From Fulvivirga maritima (GTDB lineage Bacteria; Bacteroidota; Bacteroidia; Cytophagales; Cyclobacteriaceae), in assembly GCF_021389955.1 (NCBI RefSeq), contig NZ_CP089980.1, positions 3,529,001 to 3,593,000 on the forward strand: a DNA stretch of 64,000 nucleotides, in the 5' to 3' direction. Under the pieces are notes generated by a model, which worked only from the letters and a program-made list of their open reading frames with translations, did no database searches and had not been told where the DNA came from. The translations under genes were made by a program, and so were the position numbers. Below, one piece after another: positions 1-12,617 of the stretch. How positions within the stretch are numbered: position 1 is the first letter of the stretch; each line of letters opens with the position of its first letter.

Positions 1-1
1 T

Positions 2-1810
2 ATATCCATGTTTGAAAAACAGGTTAGGAATAGTCCTGATAGTATAGCGGTTCAGTATGGAGAACAAAGTATTTCCTACAAGGAACTAAATAATAAAGCT
101 AATGTTATAGTCCATCATTTATCAAATATTTGCAGGCGCGATGGTGAAAAACGTATAGCACTTCTGTTTCGGCCCACCATTGATTTAATTGCCTCTATGC
201 TGGCTATAGTTAAAGTGGGATGTGCATATATAAACTTGTCGCCCGAGGAGTCAGTTGAAAGAAATAAGTTGAAATTCTTTGACAGTAAGGCTCAAGTTCT
301 TTTATATCAGCAAGATTTGAGTTCAGAACATGAAACATTTTTGGCATCAATTCCTGCTGAGAGAAGTTTCTCTATTGATAAAGATAATGAGGAGAATCCT
401 CCTGAGTTTAAAGGAGAAGCGAAGCCTGATGATCCAATTTATATCATTTATACGTCAGGAACTACTGGTAGGCCTAAAGGAGTGGAGGTTTTGAATAAAG
501 GAATTTTGAACATGGTTCACAACTTTCATAAGCAATTTGGCGTTTACCCCGGAACTGTTCTTAGTCAGGTGGCGAATCTTCTATTTGATGCTTCCGCCTT
601 TGAAATCTGGCCGGCGTTAGCCTTGGGAGGAACATTGAAGATAGCTCCTGCAGAAGTTCGGCTGGACCCCTCTTTAATGAAGCACTGGTTAGTGAATAAT
701 AAAGTGGAAATCACTTATCAGCCAACAGCTATTGCTGAATACCTACTAAGGGATGAGTGGACAGCTGTGCAAAATTTACGTGTTCTAAATATTGCAGGAG
801 ATAGACTTAAATACAAAGAAGACAAAAATCTCCCTTTTGAAGTATTCAATCTATATGGGCCTACAGAAGACTCTATATGGACAACTTTATGTAAGTGGCC
901 ATATAAGAGTGAGAACTATAGTATAGGTAAGCCTATTGCAAATAAAAAAATCAGAATTTTAGGCTCTAATGATGAATTGCTTCCTATTGGTGTTTCAGGT
1001 GAGATTTGTGTGTCTGGTATTGGCGTGGCTAAAGGATATTTAAATAGCGTAGAATTAAACGATAGAAAATTTGTTCCTGACCCATTTGATGACCAATTGA
1101 GGATGTATAGAACAGGAGATTTAGGGAAATGGTTAAATGATGGACATTTAGAGTTTTTAGGAAGAATTGATAGGCAGGTGAAAATTAGAGGTTATAGAAT
1201 AGAGCTTGATGAGATAGAGAAACAATTGTCTCAATATGATGGGATAAAAGAATGCGCAGTCATAGATGCAGACAGGGCAGATCAAAAATATATATTGGCT
1301 TATTATGTAGCTGAAGGTGATATAGTATCAAAAATGCTTAGAGATTATTTAGCTCAGTTACTTCCTGAATACATGATTCCTGCATATTTCATTCATATGG
1401 ATAAGTTGCCAATAACATCTAACGGCAAATTGGATAGGAATATCCTACCAGAGCCTGGTATTACTGATTCTGAGGCTTATATGGCAGCTTCTAACGATGT
1501 AGAAGTCAAGTTGGTCGAAATATGGGCGGAAATTCTGGATCTTAATACTGAAAAGGTCAGTGTTAATACAAATTTCTTTGAATTAGGAGGTAACTCAATT
1601 AAAATCATTGAGCTCAAGAATAAAGTGAATGAATATTTCAACTGTGACTTTTCTATAGCATCTCTCTTTAGATTAACTACGGTGGCTAAGATGGCAGACG
1701 ATATCCTGAATGGCGATGTTGGGATGAATGAGCTGGCCAAAAACATTGAAGATGAACTTTCTGAAGCCGAAAGTAACATTGATTTATTTAATGAGATAGA
1801 AGGTTTTTAA
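2..1810 (+). CDS. NRPS module end: A-T (5' part outside window)
   Basis: Adenylation plus carrier domains of a nonribosomal peptide synthetase. The frame is open to the left edge, and the first Met in view (base 8) lies in the segment that normally joins a C domain to an A domain, so the gene starts upstream. Visible A motifs are IYTSGTTGRPKG (A3), FDASAFEIW (A4), NLYGPTEDSIW (A5), YRTGD (A7) and SNGKLDR (A10 Lys). The carrier domain follows with FFELGGNSIK, where Ser takes the phosphopantetheine arm. Aligned by eye to GrsA PheA, the pocket reads D-A-F-T-N-A-L-I-W-K. I cannot assign this code; the DA/T/A positions recall pockets for hydrophobic or aromatic residues. The gene ends 38 bp before the PKS gene, so its aminoacyl chain is probably passed to that ketosynthase. 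Confidence 0.9.
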   Translation: MSMFEKQVRNSPDSIAVQYGEQSISYKELNNKANVIVHHLSNICRRDGEKRIALLFRPTIDLIASMLAIVKVGCAYINLSPEESVERNKLKFFDSKAQVLLYQQDLSSEHETFLASIPAERSFSIDKDNEENPPEFKGEAKPDDPIYIIYTSGTTGRPKGVEVLNKGILNMVHNFHKQFGVYPGTVLSQVANLLFDASAFEIWPALALGGTLKIAPAEVRLDPSLMKHWLVNNKVEITYQPTAIAEYLLRDEWTAVQNLRVLNIAGDRLKYKEDKNLPFEVFNLYGPTEDSIWTTLCKWPYKSENYSIGKPIANKKIRILGSNDELLPIGVSGEICVSGIGVAKGYLNSVELNDRKFVPDPFDDQLRMYRTGDLGKWLNDGHLEFLGRIDRQVKIRGYRIELDEIEKQLSQYDGIKECAVIDADRADQKYILAYYVAEGDIVSKMLRDYLAQLLPEYMIPAYFIHMDKLPITSNGKLDRNILPEPGITDSEAYMAASNDVEVKLVEIWAEILDLNTEKVSVNTNFFELGGNSIKIIELKNKVNEYFNCDFSIASLFRLTTVAKMADDILNGDVGMNELAKNIEDELSEAESNIDLFNEIEGF

Positions 1811-1848
1811 TAGGACTTGAACATTCTTTTAGATTAGACTTAGTATTT

Positions 1849-4800
1849 ATGGCGCAATACACGGGATTAGAGATAGCAGTAATAGGAATGTCCGGGAGAT
1901 TTCCTGGGGCAGAAAACATTAATGATTTTTGGTTCAACTTAAAAAATGGAGTTGAGTCAGTTTCCTTTTTTACAGATGAGGAACTGAGAGAAGCTGGAGA
2001 AGATAATGCTGACATTAATGACCCCTCTTATGTGAAAGCTAATGCCTACGTTGAAAACAAGGAGTTTTTCGATGCACAATTTTTTAACTATCGACCTGAT
2101 GAGGCCAGAATTATGGATCCGCAGACTCGACTGTTTCATCAATGTGTCTGGGAGGCCTTGGAAGATGCTGGTTGCAACCCCGAAAATGAGAAACATAAAA
2201 TAGCCCTTTTTGCAGGATCTTCTGCAAATATTAATTGGCAGGTGTATTCTCAGCTGATCAATCAAAAGGGACTAGTAGATAGTTTTACAGCGTCTCAGAT
2301 TAGTAATCCTCGTTTTATGTCCTCAAGGATTTCTTATTGCCTCAACCTGAGAGGTCCCGCAGTTTATTTAGATACAGCTTGCTCCACATCCTTAGTGGCT
2401 GTGCATGAAGCATGTAAAAGCTTGTTGACGATGGATTGTAATGTGGCAGTTGCGGGTGGTGTTACACTTACAAATAAATTTAAAAAAGGATATAAGTATC
2501 AGCCCGGAATGATATATTCCAAAGATGGGCACTGCCGTGCTTTTGATGCTGATGCTTCAGGTACGATAGGTGGCGAAGGGGCTGCGGTAGTAGTGCTTAA
2601 AACATTAAAAAAGGCAATTGCGGATGGAGACCATATATATGCGGTAATTAAAGGAAGTGGGGTAAATAATGATGGTAAGCAAAAAGTAGGTTATACGGCT
2701 CCTTCCGTAGATGGGCAAACAGAAGCAATTCTTAGGGCACAGAGATGGTCAAAGGTTGAGCCGGCAAGTATTGGCATGATTGAAGCCCATGGAACGGCAA
2801 CTGAATTAGGCGATCCTATAGAAATTGAAGCATTAAATCGAACATTTGGGAAAAGTGAAAAAAAGTATTGTGCTATAGGTTCTGTAAAATCTAACTTCGG
2901 CCATTTGGATGCAGCGGCCGGTGCTGCAGGCCTGATAAAAGCAGTTTTAGCACTTAAGAATAGACAAATTCCTCCATCCTTGAACTATCAGTCGCCAAAT
3001 TCTAAAATTGATTTTGACGATAGTCCGTTTTATGTGAATACTAGTTTGAAGGACTGGGCTAATGAAACGTATCCATTAAGAGCTGGCGTTAGTTCATTTG
3101 GAATAGGAGGAACAAATGCCCATGTCGTATTGGAGGAGCCACCTCTTCGACAGGAATCTTCAGAAAGTAGGAATTTTCAGTTACTGCTCGTTTCTGGTAA
3201 GACAGAAAACGCACTTAAGCGTAATATTGAAAATTTATCGCTATTTATTCAAAATGAAAGTAGTGTTAAGCTAGCTGATGTTGCTTATACGTTACAAAAT
3301 TCCAGGTCTCATTTCGAAATTAGAAAAGCTTTTGTATGTAATAATAATGAATATGAGGGGCTAAATTATCTTAATGATTCTTCTGACGAAACGAAGAGCA
3401 TTACTCCTGAAAAAATAGTATTTATGTTTTCAGGTCAAGGTTCTCAATATGTGGGAATGTGTAAAGAGTTATATGATAATGAAAACTGTTTTAAAGAAAC
3501 TGTAGATTATTGTCTGAACTTTATAAAACAGAAGTTTAGTAAAGATTTAAAACCTATACTTTTTTGTGTTGAAAACAATGACATAAATAATACTGAGTAT
3601 GCTCAACCTACACTGTTTATAATAGAATATGCATTATCTAAATTATTGATCAAATGGGGTATAGTGCCACATATTCTAATCGGACACAGCTTAGGAGAAT
3701 ACGTGGCTGCATGCATCAGTGGTGTTTTTACCATAAATGATGCCCTAACTTTGGTAGTTAAGCGTGGAGAATTGATGCAACAAATGTCTCCAGGTACCAT
3801 GCTAAGTATATCAATAAATGAGGAGAATCTTTTACCATTGGTTGGGCAGTATAAAGATGTTTCGTTAGCAGCCGTTAATAGCTCTGAATTATGCGTGGCG
3901 TCAGGTACTGATGAGGCTATTAATAATTTTTCAACCAAACTTAATGAGTTAGAAATTCAAAATAGAATTTTACATACTTCGCATGCCTTTCATTCATTCA
4001 TGATGGAGCCAATGCTGGAGGCATATCAATCAGAATTGGAGAAGATAAAAATTAATAAACCTCAAATACCTTTTATTTCTAATGTGACAGGAAAAGAGGC
4101 TTCTTACGAAGAAATTAGATTGACTAGCTATTGGAAAAATCAGCTCCGTCATAGTGTTAATTTCTCTAGGGGGAGTCGAAGCGCTGCTTTCAGTGAAAAC
4201 CATATGTTTTTTAGAGGTGGGGCCGGGCAATAGTCTCTCCACTTTTGTGAGATCAAATAGAAGCAGATTGAAATGTCATAAGGTTATTAATCTCATTAGG
4301 AGTGTGAAAGACAACTTCAATGATCTGTCTTTTCTGTTGTCTGGCTTGGGAAAGCTTTGGGAGAATGGTGTGGAAATAGATTGGGATGCATTTTATGATA
4401 ATGAGCAGAGAAATATTGTTTCCATTCCTACCTATTCATTTGAAAGGGTAAAATATCCTGTAAATGTTGATGCCTATAAAATCATATCAGATAGAATTGA
4501 TGGTAAGGAATTTAAGATCAATTTTTCAGATGAACTTGATACCATTGAATTGGCAGATGAACAACATCCCAAGAGTAGTGAAGAACAAAAACTACTTCAA
4601 TTATGGATAAGGTTTTTCGGACAAGGATCTATAGGTGTTGATGATGATTTCTTTGAAATTGGGGGTGATTCACTTAAGGTGCTAACCATGATTGGTCGTA
4701 TACATCAAGAGATGGGTGTAGAATTAAGTTTAAATGAATTTTTTGAAAATCCCACAGTCTCAAAATTAGTAAAGCGGTTAGAAGAAAAGAAAAATGAGTC

Positions 4801-7800
4801 TATTACTAGTGGATATCATGACATTCCAACAGCGCCCAAAAAGGATAGCTATGTTCTTTCATCTGCCCAAAAGCGTTTATATTTCTTGTACAAGTTTGAT
4901 GAGACCTCACTTGCTTATAACCTACCACAAGCATTTGATATTGTTGGTGAGGTTTGCTATGATAAGTTAGAAAGGGTAGTAAATCAATTAGTAGAAAGGC
5001 ATGAAAATTTGCGTACTTACTTTGCTTTAGATAATGGAAAGCCTGTACAGAAGATAATTGAAAAGCTGAATGTAAATGTTGAGAAATACAACGGAGACAT
5101 TGAAGATGTTACTCGGATAATGCAGGATTTTGTTAGACCTTTTGATCTTAATAATGCCCCTTTATTTAGAGTTGCTATCATTAAAACCAATGCTAACAAA
5201 TCCATTTTACTTATGGATTTTCATCACATAATTTCAGATGGAACCTCATTCGGTATTCTGATGCAAGAATTTATAAGTCTCTATATGAATAGAGAGCTTT
5301 CAGAAGCAAAGTTGCAATATAAGGATTATTCAGAGTGGCAGCAGAGTCCTGTTTATCAGAAACGGCTATTGACTCATCGGGAATTTTGGATAAATCAATT
5401 TCAAGTACCAGTGCATCCTATCAATTTACCAACAGATTTTAAACGACCAGTTATAAAAGGGTATGAAGGAGATGTGGTGGCTTTTGAATTAAATGAAGAC
5501 ATAAGGAGAGCATTAAATGTGGTTGCTGTTCAATCAGGGGCTACTATGTACATGGTTATACTCGCCATATACAATGTATTTCTAGCAAAATTAAGTTCTC
5601 AAGACGATGTGGTAATAGGTACACCTACGTCCGGTAGGTATCATAATGATACTGAAAAGATAATGGGAATGTTTGTTAATACAATTCCATTAAGAAATAC
5701 CTTTTCCAAAGGTATGAGCTTCATGGACTTCTTAAATAAAGTAAAAACAAATACCCTGGAAGCTTTCGAAAATCAGTCTTATCCGTATGAAGAATTGATT
5801 GATCAGTTAAATGTGGATAGGGACACAAGCCATAATCCCCTGTTCGATGTAATGTTTTCTTATCAGCGATCAGAGCCTAATGAGGAGCCTATTTCTGATT
5901 TAATTATTACTCCTCATACTACTGATAGTGTACTGTCACAATTTGATTTAACACTTTTTGCATTAGACAAATTGAATTCAATCCAGTTAAGATTTGAGTT
6001 CTCATCTCTTCTATTTAAAAAGAAAACGATAGAGAGTTTTGTTGGTTATTTTAACAAAATAATAGATGCTGTACTCTCGAAACCAGAGGTCATGCTGTCG
6101 AATATTGAAATCATTTCGGACAGACAGAAAAATATCATCTTACAGGATTTTAATAGTAACGATGTAGATTTTGGTGAAAATCAAAATATAGTTAATGCCT
6201 TTCAATCTACAGTGATCACAAATGAAGATAAAGTTGCTTTAAGGTATAACGAAAAGGTATTTACTTATAAAGTTTTAAACAGCAGAGCTAATCAATTGGC
6301 TCATAAAATAAAGAAAAAAAATATTGGTAATTCAGGTTTAGTTGGAATTATGATGCCCCGAACTGAGTTATTGTTCATCAGTATTTTGGGTGTGTTAAAG
6401 GCAGGTTATGCTTATGTACCTATTGATCCCACATATCCAACGGAGCGAATAAATCACATTATTAAGGATAGTGGCTTAGAATTGATTTTAACAGATGCAG
6501 CGCTTCAAGGAGATATTCAGGCAAAGCTGAAGCAAGTCCAGATACTAAATGTAGAAACTGAGCCTCAAATGGAATTAAATATTAATTTGGATTTGAAAAT
6601 TAGTTCTACCCATCTGGCATATATGATTTATACTTCAGGCTCTACGGGTAAGCCTAAAGGTGTAATGATAGAACATGGTAACGTAATTAATTTTATTGAA
6701 GGTATTACCAAACGGATACCTCTTGTTAACAGTTGTTTCTTATGCCTTACTACCGTCTCATTCGATATTTTTGTGTTAGAAAGTCTGTTACCGCTTATTA
6801 AAGGGCATGAAGTTGTACTGGCTGATGAGAGTTTGCAGAAAGATCCCGAATTATTATCCGAATTGATAATTGAAAAATCTGTAAATACAATTCAGATAAC
6901 ACCATCACATTTAAAAATGCTTATGTCTTCTAAGTATTCGGAGAGAATGCTGGAAATAATTACAACCTTGATGGTTGGTGGCGAAGCTTTTCCTAAGGAT
7001 TTATTACAAACGCTGCAGTCGACATTTAAGGGTGAAATTTTTAATATGTACGGACCTACTGAAACTACAGTTTGGTCTTCTGTTCAAGAATTAACAAATA
7101 AAAATACTATTGATATAGGCAAGCCAATAGCTAATACAAAGATGCTAGTATTGGATAGTGACGGTAATATTCAGCCTATAGGGATAGCAGGTGAGTTATA
7201 TATTGGAGGTAAAGGAGTAGGTCGTGGATATTGGGGCAATACTACCCTAACAAGCGAAAAATTCGTGTCAGACATAGGTGGTATGGATGGGAAATTTTAC
7301 CGTACCGGAGACAGCGTAAAATGGCTTAATAACGGGGCTTTAGAGTATTTAGGGCGTTTGGATAATCAAGTAAAAATTAGAGGATATAGAATAGAGATGG
7401 GAGAAATTGAGTCGGTCATTCTATCCAATGAGGAGGTGCAGAAAGTGGTGGTCCACGATTGTGTTATTAATCAAGACAAAGTTTTAGTCGCCTATTATGT
7501 TGCTCCTACCAATCTTGATGTAACAATGTTCAGGGCTTATTTAAGTCAATATTTACCTGATTATATGATACCTTCTTATTTTATTTTAATAAATGAAATA
7601 CCACTTACACCCAATGGTAAGGTAGACAGAAGGTCATTACCACAACCTGAATTCAAAAAGGATATGAAGTATGTGGGCCCCAATAATTATATAGAGAAAC
7701 AAATGGTTAGAATATGGGCTCAAGTACTAAAACTAAATGATGATTTAATAAGCGTAGATAGAAGCTTTTTTGAATTAGGGGGAAACTCCTTAAAGGCGAC

Positions 7801-7963
7801 AGAATTAGTTTCGGAAATTCAAAAAGAGTTTGATTTTGAATTGCCACTAAGAGACCTCTTTACCAAGCAGGACATTCAATCTATATCTGACTATATCATT
7901 ACGGCTAAGCAAATCGATATAGATTCAGATAGTTCCGAAGAAATTATGGAACTGTCTATTTAA
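1849..7963 (+). CDS. Hybrid PKS-NRPS: KS-AT-T-C-A(Gly)-T, frameshifted in AT
   Basis: Extends the chain by a ketide unit and then an amino acid. The KS has active Cys178 in DTACSTS, plus EAHGTA and NFGHL histidines. The AT has Ser614 in GHSLGEY and the HAFH motif typical of malonyl-CoA selection. A carrier (FFEIGGDSLK) follows, then a C domain (HHIISDG), an A domain (YTSGSTGKPKG, MYGPTETTVW) and a last carrier (FFELGGNSLK). No KR, DH or ER is present, so the ketide should stay as a beta-keto unit unless something acts in trans. The A pocket reads D-I-L-Q-M-G-M-V-W-K, close to the known glycine code DILQLGLIWK. The frame breaks in the AT at the G run 4169-4173. Dropping one G gives a continuous 2037-residue protein, so I treat the two open frames (1849-4233 and 4154-7963) as one gene. 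Confidence 0.9.
4169..4173 (+). other. Frameshift site 1 (G5 run) in the AT domain
   Basis: Before this run the + frame reads ...HSVNFSRG. After it, the next frame reads GVEALLS...FLEVGPGNSL, the usual end of an AT domain. Removing one G joins them without losing a conserved residue. Sequencing error or a recent mutation explains it better than programmed shifting, because no slippery heptamer or downstream structure is evident. Confidence 0.8.
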
Positions 7964-7999
7964 CTAATATTAATTTATTGATACTCAAACTGATTTAAA

Positions 8000-10900
8000 A
8001 TGAAAATTGACGAATACATAACTGGTCTGAGAAGAAATCATAAGATTAGTCTTACAGTAGAAGGAGAGGAATTGAAGATTCAAGGACAGAAAAAGAACCT
8101 TACTCCTGAAATTATATCAGACTTAAAGAAGCATAAGGCAGATATACTTGCATTTTTTAAAAATGTGGATCAAAAAAGGGCTTTCAGCAGTATCGATAGA
8201 AGTATGGACAAGGAATTTTATCAGCTATCTCCAGCCCAGAGAAGACTATATTTCCTATATGAATTGAATAATCAATCTACGGCCTATAACATGCCTCAGG
8301 TAGTGAAGCTAAAAGGAGTGTTAGATAGGCAGCGCCTAGAAAATGCCTTTCAACAGCTAATTATTCGTCATGAAGTTTTAAGAACGATATTCCAGGTTAT
8401 TGATAAACAGCCTTTTCAAAAAATAAAAGATAATATTAATCTGGGGATGGATTATTATGAATCTACTGAGAAGAAAGCCAAGAGTGTAATATCGAATTTT
8501 ATAAAACCTTTTGATTTACATAACGGGCCGCTAATCAGAACGGGCTTAATTGCGATATCTCCAGAGGAGCATATTTTAATGGTGGATATTCATCACATCA
8601 TTACAGACGGTGTATCTCAAGAGATCTTACTTAGTGATTTCATGAATATCTATAATGGAAATGCAATTCAGGAATTAGATATACAGTATAAAGATTATTC
8701 AGAATGGCTACTGGCAGATAGCCAGAAAATGGACCTGGCGAATCAAAAGGAATTTTGGATTAATGAATTTGCAGAAGAACCATCTTCACTGGAGTTGCCC
8801 TATGACTTCAAGCGGCCTGCTTCGAAAAGTTATAAAGGCAGTACAATAGAATTTGAGCTTACCAAAAATGAGACTACCAAATTAAAGAGCTTGGGAGAAA
8901 AAGAAGGTGCAACCATGTTCATGGTGGTTTTATCATTGTTTAATGTGTTTTTAAGTAAAGTAAGTAATCAGCATGATATAGTTGTAGGAACACCTAGCTC
9001 AGGCAGGAATCATGCTGACCTTAAGCACATGATTGGAATTTTTCTCAATACTTTAACCTTGAGACTCAATCCTAAAGGAACTTATACTTTCTTAGAGTTC
9101 TTAAAACAAACTAAAGAAAAAACTATTGAGTGTTTTGATAATCAAGACTATCAGTATGATGAGTTAGTTGACGCCCTAAAGGTAAAAAGAGAAACGTCAC
9201 ATAACCCTTTATATGATGTTAGGTTTGTTTTTCAGAACTATGATAAAAATGAATTCAAGATACCAGGTCTTACGCTTGAACCATTTGAATTGACACGTGA
9301 AGTATCACAATTTGATCTAACACTGTATGTAGATGCAGGGGAGCAAATAAGGATGAGCTTTAATTATGCCACGGATCTATTTAAGGAGGAAACTATTCTT
9401 AGATTCACTAACTACTTTAGGAAAGTAGTTTCTGAGATACTTGCAAATGAGAATATCCAACTCAAAGACATTAATGTGCTTTCTCTCTCTGAGCAAGATA
9501 AGATTTTAAATGATTTTAATAATACCTCTGTTACTCAAGAGAATTATGGATCGGTTGTTGAAATGTTTGAAAAGCAGGTGTCGTTAACGCCTGATCACAT
9601 AGCCGTGTCCTTTAAGGGTGAACAACTTACATACCAGGAATTACACTATATCAGTAATAATATTGCGGCGTCAATAGGTGCAGATGAAGATTTAGTAGCC
9701 TTGTACGCTGATGTTTCCCTGAGACATGATTGCGGGTATCTTGGGAATACTGAAAGCAGGTTCAGCCTTTTTACCACTAGATTCCAATCAGAATCTAAAC
9801 AGACAGAAAGTGATATTGCGAGAGAGTGGGTGCAATGTGCTGTTAACAAAGCCAGAACTACAGAGTGACCTTCAATTTAATGGGGAAAAGCTTTACCTCA
9901 GCCGTGAAAAGAACTCAGAATTTGCAGCTAATAGAGTAGGGGGAACAGTTTATGTAATTTATACTTCTGGTAGCACGGGTAAGCCAAAAGGTGTTAAAAT
10001 AAATGATAAAAATCTTTTGAATTATGTTCATTGGGCTAAGAGATTTCTAGAACTAAATACTGAGGATAAGAGCATATTAACATCTTCTTATGCATTTGAT
10101 TTAGGTTATACATCAATTTTCCCAATATTACTTAGTGGTGGAGAGCTTCACCTGGTGGATAAGGAGACTTATCAATCACCTGAAAAACTTCTTGAGTATA
10201 TAGAAATTAATAAGATTTCTTATTTGAAGATGACACCTTCTTTGTTTTCTACCCTTATTTCACCACTTCATAATTTTTCAAATGCATTAACAAGTGTTAA
10301 ACATGTTTTATTAGGAGGTGAGCCTATTCGTATAGATGATGTGCTTAAGGTAAAAGATAAGTTTGATCATATTCACTTTGTTAACCACTATGGGCCAACC
10401 GAAACAACAATAGGAGTCATAGCTGAGCGTATTGATGATTTTGAAAGATTTGCTCAGAATCCAGTAATAGGTAGGCCTATTGATAATATACAAATATATA
10501 TTGTGGGTGAAAATCATGAGTTACTTCCGGTAGGAGTAACAGGTGAAATTTGTATAGCTGGTAGTGGTGTTGGTGAGGGGTACTTAAATTCCCCTCATTT
10601 AACCTTTGAAAGGTTTATAAATAGTTCTTTATCGGATGGTAATGTGTATCGTACGGGTGATAAGGCTAGGTGGTTGCCGGATGGTAAAATTCAATTTTTA
10701 GGCAGGGTGGATGATCAGGTGAAAATAAGAGGATATAGGGTGGAATTAGGAGAGGTGAAAAAACACTTATTGTTAAATCCAGATGTTCTTGATGCCGCTG
10801 TAGTTGTAAAAGGCGATGATAGCCAAAAGATGATAGTGGCTTATTACGTATCACATAGCGAAATTGAATCCGATCAATTAAAGAATTACATGTCAGCATC

Positions 10901-12587
10901 ATTGCCCGATTACATGGTGCCTGGCTATTATATCGAATTACAGGTATTGCCTTTAACAGGTAATGGTAAACTAGATAAAAGGCAGCTTCCAGATCCGAAT
11001 GAAGATAAAGCTGATTTAGTAGGAACCAAAAATGAAAGACAAGAATTACTACTGGCGCTCTGGAGCGAAATATTAGGAAAGAGTGTAAATCAAATCGGCA
11101 TTCATAGCGATTTTTTTGATTTGGGAGGTAACTCAATAAATGCTATCAAACTGAATTATATGATAAAGCAGCAGTTTGAAGTGGAGCTAAATATGAGGCA
11201 AATATTTGATTTCCCTACTATTAGTCAACTTTCGGAGTTAATAGATAAAGCAAAAAAGAGCAAATCAGAGGACATTGGTCTTATCGGTCAAAAAGAGCAT
11301 TATACTGCATCTTCAGCGCAAGAAAGACTTTACCTGGAGCATTTTAGAGATGTGAATGATTTGACATATAATATTGCTACAGCTTATAAAGTAGTAGGGG
11401 AGATTGATGTAGATAAGTTTAGCAATGTTTTTCAAAAACTGGTGGATAGGCATGAAAATTTGAGAACCAGTTTTAGCCAGACGGATGATGGAGATATTGT
11501 TCAAAAAATCCATGAAGGGGTGGTATTCGAATTACAAATAATCGATGGGACAGTTGCAGATAGCATTGAAGAAGCAATGGAGGCCTTTGTGAGGCCATTT
11601 GATCTTGGAGATAAATCGCTCATGAGGGTTGCTCTTTTTAAGCATTCGGATTTAGGAAATTATTTGCTTCTAGATATTCATCACATTATCTGTGATGGTA
11701 TTTCCAAAAATATCCTTATGAGTGATTTTAAGAGGTTTTATAAGGGTGAGACCTTACCTTCAATACCCATCAGGTATGTAGATTATGCTCATTGGCAGAA
11801 AATCCAAAATAGCCTGTTAGATAAACAAAAGAAGTTTTGGATAGATAAACTTGAGGATCTACCAGCTCACCTTGATATGCCCAGGTTAAAAGAGCTTGAC
11901 CCTCATGTGAATAAAACCTCGTCATTTGAAGCTAGTTCTTTATCTGGAGAGCTCTATTCCAAGATCAAAAGACTTTCAGCCTCCGAAAATACATCGGACT
12001 TCATGTTCTTACTAGCAGCCTTTTACATCATGTTATCAAAAATAACGGGTCAGAAGGACTTAGTTATAGGTACTGATGTCGCCGGGCGTACACATTCAAG
12101 TTTAAAGAATGTAGTAGGAACATTCGTTAATCTCCTACCCTTAAGAATGATGGTAGAAGATGAAATGAAGATTGTTGATTTTATGCAGAAAGTGAAAGAG
12201 TGTGTGTTAGAGGCATATGATAATCAGGATTTTCAGTATGATCAAATGATTTCATTTTTAAATGAAAATAGTAGTATGCTTAGTCAATTGTTTCATGTAC
12301 ACTTTGCTCTAGTGAACTATCATGACGAAAGTGTGAAGTTTGATGTGCTGAAATTTGAACCTATTGATGTAAAATGGGCAGAAAGCTCTCCATTTGAATT
12401 TAAAATCCACGTAATAGATGAAAAAGATAGGTTTTTAGTGCACTTCATCTACAATACTGAATATTACGATAAGGATACTATTCAGCTACTAATAAGGTAC
12501 TACAATCATATTATAACCACAGTTATTGATGATAGCAATATTACTATTGGAGGTCTGGAAATGCAGAATGCACTCAACTATGCCTGA
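8000..12587 (+). CDS. NRPS: TubC-type docking, C-A(Asp/Asn)-T-C, frameshifted in A
   Basis: NRPS protein of 1528 residues once one base is removed near 9720-9725. Residues 1-55 resemble a TubC N-terminal docking domain (ends LKKHKADILAFF). Then come a C domain (HHIITDG, about residue 198), an A domain (YTSGSTGKPKG, HYGPTETTIG, GNGKLDK), a carrier (FFDLGGNSIN) and a second C domain (HHIICDG) that closes the protein. The C domain for the next module is therefore on this protein, not the next one. The pocket reads D-L-T-K-L-G-H-I-G-K, next to the known Asp (DLTKVGHIGK) and Asn (DLTKLGEVGK) codes. Before the break the frame reads VALYADVSL; after it, DMIAGILGILKAG, the normal A2 region. The neighbouring Asp-tailoring genes fit this assignment. 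Confidence 0.88.
9720..9725 (+). other. Frameshift site 2 in the A domain
   Basis: The upstream frame would run on out of register to a stop at 9866-9868, while the A domain continues one frame over from about 9723. Deleting any one of bases 9722-9724 restores the consensus order. Unlike the other sites this is not an obvious homopolymer. Confidence 0.7.
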
Positions 12588-12617
12588 TTAAATATTATAA
12601 ATTCCTAAACCATTATT

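Noticed and set aside
4154-4240. Programmed ribosomal frameshift at NRPS/PKS break points
   Set aside because: The runs do not match the X XXY YYZ pattern with a downstream structure, and six different sites in one operon make programmed shifting implausible.
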